A DNA stretch of 64,000 nucleotides from Berghia stephanieae (Eukaryota; Mollusca; Gastropoda; Nudibranchia; Aeolidiidae): the NCBI GenBank assembly GCA_034508935.3, contig CM067443.1, forward strand, positions 100,256,702-100,320,701, read 5' to 3'. The translations under genes were made by a program, and so were the position numbers. Below are positions 58,544-64,000 of the stretch, piece by piece. Positions within the stretch are counted from its first letter, which is position 1, and each line of letters opens with the position of its first letter. The notes below the pieces were generated by a model. That model searched no databases. It saw only the letters and a program-made list of their open reading frames with translations, and was not told where the DNA came from.

Positions 58544-60810
58544 TAGTAGTAGTAGTAGTTTCGTATGGCTACAACTCCACGTTGTTTCGCTTCACCCAAT
58601 CCGCGAAAGCACTGTCCGCCTCATGAACCATTTGGTAGCCGCCTGGGGGTGCTGTTGCGGGGCACTTCAAAATGATGTGGTCCATGTCTTGGCAAGGGTC
58701 ATCGCATGCTGGGCATTTTGGAGATGATGCATAACCCCATCGATGCAAGTCTGAAGCTGTTCTACCATACCTATATCTTATTCTGTTGCATGTTGACCAT
58801 TCTTTTCTGGTAAGAGTATGGAAACCAGGCAGTTCGTTGTTTCTTCAATAATTTCACTAGCCTTTGGTGGTTTTTGTTTCCATTCCTCTCGCCAGGCCTC
58901 CTCTAGGTCGAAATTGTCATTTCTGGTATTGTAATAGGGTTTCCTTGATTTGAGGTGAGCTGTTTTAGGGGCCGACTCTATTATATCTTGAGTGGAGTCA
59001 GAATTGAGGTATTATCCAGATGTTTGAACTGTTTTTGACACGTTGATTCTCGACGTAGGTGAGGTGGGGCGATTGCGCTCATAACAGGGAGCCATGGGGT
59101 TGGTGTTGATTTGAGGGTGCCTGAGACGGTTCTCGTTATGTGTCGTTTAGTAGAGTGTCTATTTTGTGTGTGTGTGAGGATCTGGACCAGACTGGAGCAC
59201 AATACTCTGCGACACTGTACGAGAGAGCAAGTGATGAAGTCCTTAGAACTGACGGAGTTGCACCCAAGATGTTCCATCATTTTTCTTACAATTCCGTTTC
59301 GTTAACGTAGTTTATTGGCTTTATTTTCTAGATGTTGTTTGTATGAGAATGTTCGATCTAAAGTCACTCCAAGGTACTTAGGATTTGGGTCGTATGGGAG
59401 GATGGAATTTTTAACGTTTATGGCGAGTTTTTGGTTTGCCTTGTGATTATCGAGATGGAAAAACGTGCTCACTGTCTTTGTAGTATTCATTTTTAGATAC
59501 CGTTTTTCAAAGAAAGATTGGAGTTGGATGGTATCGTGTGCCAAAGTTGATTCGATATTTTTTATATTTGTAGATTGATGAGCCAATGCAAAGTCATCTG
59601 CGTAACCTAATTTCAGGGGTCAGTCTTTGGCATATCATGTATGTACATGTTGAACAGCGTAGGGGCGAGTACAGATCCTTGAGGTACGCCATTTTTTATT
59701 GTTTTTTTCTTACTGGTCCTATTTCCTAAACAAACATGGTAGGTTCTTGTTCCTGACATTTTGTTCAATAGTTTGAGGGTTGTTCTGCAGGTTATGTATT
59801 TAGAGAGTTTGTGCATTAGACCATCATGCCACACGGTGTCGTAAGCAGCTGACAGATCAATAAAAACAGCTCCCGTTTTTAGTTTTCTTTCGTAGCCAGC
59901 TTCTATAAATGTTGTTAGAGCAAAGGCTTGTTCTGTGGTGTCACATCCAGATCTAAAACCTGCCTGTTCAATGGGGATAAATGGGTCGAGATAGGGCATT
60001 ATTCTCGTTAGTATTATGCGTTCGAGGAGTTTAAAGAAGCAGCATAATAAAGATATGGGGCGGTAGCTGGAGGGGTCATTGAGGAGCTTACTAGGCTTCA
60101 GGCTCAGGATTGCTAATATTTTTGCTTCTTTCCAGGTTTGTGGGTATTTCGAGGTGTTTATTACATCTGAGAGTGAAGATGCTAACCAAGAAGTAGCTTT
60201 AGGGCCCAGATGTCTTATCATGTCTGGAAAAATTCAGTCTACTCCAGCTGCTTTCCCAGCTTTCATTTCTTTGATGGCAGTTTTGATCTCCTGATTGTTG
60301 ACGGGTATGGCTGAGAAGCCTGTTTCGAGGCAAGATTTGTATTGTCGTTGGTAATCTCGCCTAATTTCTTTTTCAAAAGTATGTTTTGATTTGTGTACAC
60401 TTCGCTGTTTGATTTGTTTAGCAATTGTTTCAACGTTGATTGGAGGTGCTTGGGTAGTTTTAGGGTGTTTGTCTGGATCAAGTTTTTTAAGTAGGTTCCA
60501 AGCTTGTCTACTGGACTGTTTAAAATCAAGTGATTCTATTGTTTCTTTCCATTTGTTGCATCTCCCTTCTTGGAGTGATTGGAGGAGCGCATCAGCAGTG
60601 TCAGGATCAGGTGTTTCTTCATATTTTTCAAGGAGTGCTTGGCTAGTATCAGACCAACATGGGATATATGTAGACCGATGACCACGTGGGATATATTTTT
60701 TAGCACTTGTTAGTATCAATTTAGTGAATCTTTTAAAACTTGATTGCTTTGGTGGTATTCATACACATACTTTTTCTATATACCAGTGTATTCGTTCCAT
60801 TTAGCTTTTT
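58544..60810 (-). mobile_element. Jockey/CR1-like LINE, 5'-truncated, decayed
   Basis: Minus strand. The reverse transcriptase runs from about 60720 to 59300: YRPISLLCCFFKLLERIILT, QAGFRSGCDTTEQAFALT, FIDLSAAYDTVWHDGLMHKL, NGVPQGSVLAPTLFNMYIHD, a GYADDFALA-type catalytic segment near 59600, then YLGVTLDRTFSYKQHLE. The C-terminal part (59280-58560) ends with a Cys/His motif (CPACDDPCQDMDHIILKCP near 58700). The 3' end is a (CTA)n tail (minus strand) at about 58544-58559. The endonuclease is missing. At least one stop (near 60233), a frame change (near 59610) and more downstream. It splits the palindromic satellite, so it inserted after the satellite formed. It lies in the presumed first intron of GTPBP3. 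Confidence 0.8.
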
Positions 60811-61475
60811 AGTGTACGGTGATAATAGTGTGGGAGACTATTTTCACCATAGGGTAATATCTTGGTGGACGATTTTAACAGTACGGTGAAAGTAGCCTAA
60901 AACACTATTTTCACCTTACGGTGATAATGGTGTGGGCGGTATATTCACTATACGGTGATAAGAGTGTGGGGGACTATTTTCACTGTACGGTGATAATGGT
61001 GTGGAAGGCTATATTCACTGTACGGTAATAATAGTGGGGGAGACTGTACGGTAATAACTTGGCAGGCGATTATCACTGTACGGTGAAAATAGCCTGCACT
61101 ACACACTATTTTCATCGTATGGTGATAATGGTGTGGAAGGCTATATTCACCGTACGATAATATTTTGGTGGATGAGTTTCACCGTACGGTGAAAATAGCC
61201 TGACACGCTATTTTCACCGTACGGTGATAATGGTGTGGAAGACTATATTCACTGTACGATGATAATAGTGTGGGAGACTATTTTCCCCGTTCAGTAATAT
61301 CTTCGTGGACGATTTTCACTGTACAGTGAAATAGCCTGACACGCTATTTTAACCATACGGTGATAATGGTGTGGAAGACTATATACTGTACGATGATAAT
61401 AGTGTGGGAGACTATTTACCCCGTTCAGTAATATCTTCGTGGACGATTTTCACAGTGCGGTGATAATGGTATCTT
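60811..61475 (+). repeat. Palindromic satellite, block 2 (main array)
   Basis: About 15 diverged units built on the 12-bp palindrome CACCGTACGGTG and its variants, alternating with GATAATGGTGTGGAAGACTA, AGTGTGGGAGACTATTTTC and AATATCTTCGTGGACGATTT. A higher-order period of about 137 bp is visible (CCTGACACGCTATTTT at about 61199 and 61336). Full 20-bp palindromes survive, for example around 61180. Non-coding. Confidence 0.9.
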
Positions 61476-62310
61476 GGTAGCTAACAAACTTCGCAGCGTT
61501 TGTCTGTGTTGAACCCATGACCTCAAGAAGTTGGGGGGAGCGGTTCAAGATAGATATAAAGATTGAAATCACTATTTCTCGAGTTGTGAATAGTCATACT
61601 CATACAGTAGAGCCACGCTCTCCCCGGTCAGGCGGAGTTGTCGTATCAGTAAGGTAGCGGGTTCGAGACCCCATTACCGCCACGAAATTGGACAGCTTCA
61701 TCGGTAGCTGAATCCGCCATTCCGCTGGTATTATTATAGCTTTGGGAGGCCTTCTGAAAGCTCCTCGTGCTAAGGCAGGGAGCCCAAATTTCGCTCAACT
61801 AATCCTATGAAAAAATACAACTTAGTACCTTTAACTACCCCCATGGCGTACTAAAAGAGTATTATAGTAGGGCTATGACTACCCCTAATAGGAAAATCAA
61901 ACGACCCCTAGCTATCCCTAATAAAAAAAAAACAAAAAAAAACAAACCCTAGGACTGCTTTGCACTACGTTTCATTACCTCATAAATCAAAATGGCGGCC
62001 GAGAATCAAAACAATGGTCAAAAATTAGGAAATTTTAAACTTTCACAAATCTATCAAGGTTTATTCTATATGATGACAAATTGAATAAATAAACGTGTGA
62101 CAAAAGGTCCAAAGTGAAAATACAAATTGAAAGAAATGCTATAACGAGGAGCTTTCTGGAGGCCTCCCTAGCTTTTGTTATCTGGAAACTTTTTCTTTTT
62201 TTTCACCCCTATGCATGTAGGAAGAAAACGATGTTGGATCGAATTCGAGTGGACCGGATGCTGAGGCCCTACTACGTCACAGTTCGTTTCCTGGCTTCTG
62301 ATTGGCTAAT
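61476..62310. other. Non-coding stretch with a possible tRNA-derived SINE head
   Basis: At 61660-61670 GGTTCGAGACC is a perfect RNA polymerase III B box. About 30 bp upstream CAGGCGGAGTTGTC resembles an A box. The spacing is short and I could not fold a full tRNA, so a SINE head or decayed tRNA is possible but unproven. The rest, including an A-rich tract (61921-61946), shows no gene. Confidence 0.35.
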
Positions 62311-62440
62311 ACATACGGTGAAAATAGTCTGTCAGGCTATTTTCACTGTACAGTGAAAGTAGCCTGACAGACTATTTTCACCGTACAGTGAAAGTAGATG
62401 ACAGACTATTTTCACTGCACAGTACGGTGAAAATAGTCAG
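62311..62440 (+). repeat. Palindromic satellite, block 3
   Basis: Units TACGGTGAAAATAGTCTGTC, CTATTTTCACTGTACAGTGA and AGTAGCCTGACAGACTATTT: same family as 58425 and 60811 but with the CACTGTACAGTG palindrome variant. Confidence 0.8.
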
Positions 62441-62459
62441 TCCGGAATAAAATAGTATT

Positions 62460-63255
62460 TCTTATAACAGCAAACTTTTCCTTATGATTGCTCAAATGCG
62501 CTTTCCAATCTCGTGAGACTCAGAAGTCGAGTTAGATATACCAACGGATTGTGATCGGTCAAAATAATACCCAGCTTTCCAGACTTCAAATAGACGTCAT
62601 AGAATGAGCATTACCTCACTAAGGCCAGACACTCTTTTTAAGTCGGGCCTTACTGAACTTCCTTGAGAAGTAACTCAGAGGCATTGAGACCCCCTCTTGT
62701 CTTTGTAAAAGAACAACCCCCATAGTAAAAGCTGTTGCATCTATAGCTAGAGAGAAAGATTTATCAAAATCGGGACTACAAAGAATGGTGAGAAACTCAG
62801 CGTGGATTTAAGGTTTAAGTTTAACCCACTCCTTACCAACTATGGGAAAATCGTCACATTCGTTACGATACAACCAACATTTTTCTTATTCAAATTTCTT
62901 TTGTACATCATACAATTTGAAGAAAATGAACAGTGTGTTGAAGAGCATGTTTTGCTAAAGAAATTATGTATGGCAAGAACTTTACTGCTATTTTGTCTGA
63001 GTGATAAACAATCTATTTTGTGTTAGTTGGGTGTGGAGTTTTGGGGAAAATTTTGAAAATGGCAGGTAAGGAGAGGGTTAAGAAGACTGACTCGCACTCA
63101 TGCAACTCCAACTCCCCACTTGAGCAAGTCATGAGCAGCTTCCCCAAATGCGCATAAAACCTATAAAACCCAGCCATGCCCCAGAATCTCATCAATTCTT
63201 TCTTATTTGATGATCTAAAGTAATTAACAATTCCTTGAAATTTAATGTTCATTTT
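62460..63255 (-). mobile_element. Ty3/Gypsy-like pol fossil fragment
   Basis: Minus-strand pieces of the reverse-transcriptase/RNase H junction: SNKKELMRFWGMAGFYRFYA near 63170-63210, and further on an RNase H start (LAIDATAFTMGVVLLQRQEG near 62700-62760). They are separated by unrelated sequence. Short, broken and old; distinct from the fossil at 43744-56119. No LTR seen. Confidence 0.65.
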
Positions 63256-64000
63256 GGAGAATTGATAACTGGACGGAAGATGTCAGTCGATGTGGCAGAT
63301 TGAAGAGGGTGATAGGTTTATTTACATAGGAGGGACCAGTGTTATTTATAGACGTGAAAGTCAGGCCAGATATTTTATATTTAATTCCCTAACTTATTGA
63401 GTGCAATGGAAGACTTTGGTTGACAATTTGATGTTGTTTTTTATTTTGCTTTTTTGATACAGTTCTGTTTTGGATTTGGATTTATTGATAGAATGCCTTT
63501 TGTGGAATTCCATACAAAAGGGAGACCACGAGTGACAAGGATGTGTACAAGCATATTGATTGATCATCTTATGCAACCAATTTGTGTGAAGTCTGACAAA
63601 CTTTTGTTATATGATCATTGAACAGAAGTAGACATGTTATGGTTATGAAGCTATCAGAAGTGTTATATTTATCACTATCAGTCTTTCACCATGATATAAT
63701 GTCTCAACCATGTGTAAAGGCTTCTCACTATCAAATCTTACCACATTTTTATAGTTAATGGAGAAGGGGTTCTTTTGAAAAGTGGTTTTTCTTCTTTCAA
63801 AAGTAATGGAAACGATTGAAATATAAAAGAGGACTGAAGTAGTACCATACAAAAATGGACCTGAATTTTGCTGATTGTGTTATGACGCTCTAAATATTGA
63901 CCATCTGGCAACATTTTAAAAATAAACTGTCATTTTTAAATCGGATCAACTACTTGGCAACATAAACCTTATTGCTAACAAAGCATAGGCATGTTTGTTG
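63256..64000. other. Stretch without recognised gene
   Basis: AT-rich. Might still be GTPBP3 intron or the flank of the Gypsy fragment. No exon of GTPBP3 recognised. Confidence 0.4.

Noticed and set aside
62802-63026. Plus-strand 74-codon frame
   Set aside because: AT-rich chance frame lying between pieces of a minus-strand Gypsy-like fossil; no conserved pattern.

Overview
The window is intron-bearing, AT-rich animal DNA packed with transposons. It has microsatellites, homopolymer-G runs and several invertebrate repeat families. A LINE 3' end of the type TTTAACGGCGCTT...AAGCGCC resembles tails I remember from mollusc genomes, so a marine lophotrochozoan (probably a mollusc) is my best guess. 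This rests on recollection, not a search. I see no bacterial gene, CRISPR array, rRNA or intact tRNA.

Host genes are few. On the minus strand, three exons (43217-43045, 39666-39564, 36547-34831) with matching splice phases encode the C-terminal part of an acidic, serine-rich, probably nuclear protein. Its last exon is split by a 1 kb DNA transposon with a 9-bp target duplication. On the plus strand, 57945-58335 is the first coding exon of GTPBP3, the mitochondrial tRNA-modification GTPase. Its following intron holds a palindromic satellite, a LINE fragment and other debris. A 31-codon THAP-like start lies at 4800.

Region by region: 1-5 kb is nested Tigger/pogo-type non-autonomous elements and a ~350-bp dispersed repeat. 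From 5.4 to 14.7 kb there is a minus-strand gene of a dispersed family that I recall from many invertebrate genomes as uncharacterised. Its conserved acidic motifs follow the order seen in XPG/FEN nucleases. It is split near its 3' end by a 6.3-kb LINE (I/Nimb-like, with RNase H) flanked by a 14-bp target duplication. From 14.7 to 22.2 kb a second LINE copy with an intact 1203-codon ORF2 is fused end-to-end to a 5'-truncated copy, which looks like a template-jump product. From 22.2 to 24.7 kb there is a 1.2-kb tandem duplication of a permuted transposon-type gene. Then come a decayed piggyBac (25.5-27 kb), a hAT-like C-terminal remnant (27.3-28.1 kb) and a spliced hAT-like transposase gene (29-33.4 kb) interrupted in frame by another hAT element with a 6-bp target duplication.

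From 43.7 to 56.1 kb lies a fossil Ty3-like LTR element. It is interrupted by a ~8-kb terminal-inverted-repeat insertion (46.0-54.0 kb), which in turn contains an L1/Tx1-type LINE with an intact 1174-codon ORF2 and many poly-G tracts. The fossil is also interrupted by a 704-bp MITE. Two 500-bp hAT MITEs in opposite orientation (56.5-57.75 kb), each with a perfect 8-bp target duplication, form a large inverted repeat just upstream of GTPBP3. Another Ty3-like fossil piece lies at 62.5-63.25 kb.

The window is therefore mainly a record of serial insertion: element into gene, element into element, and LINE into satellite. The most unusual items are the XPG/FEN-like dispersed gene family, the exon-splitting TIR element, the three insertions with 6-bp target duplications, the composite LINE and the CACCGTACGGTG palindromic satellite.
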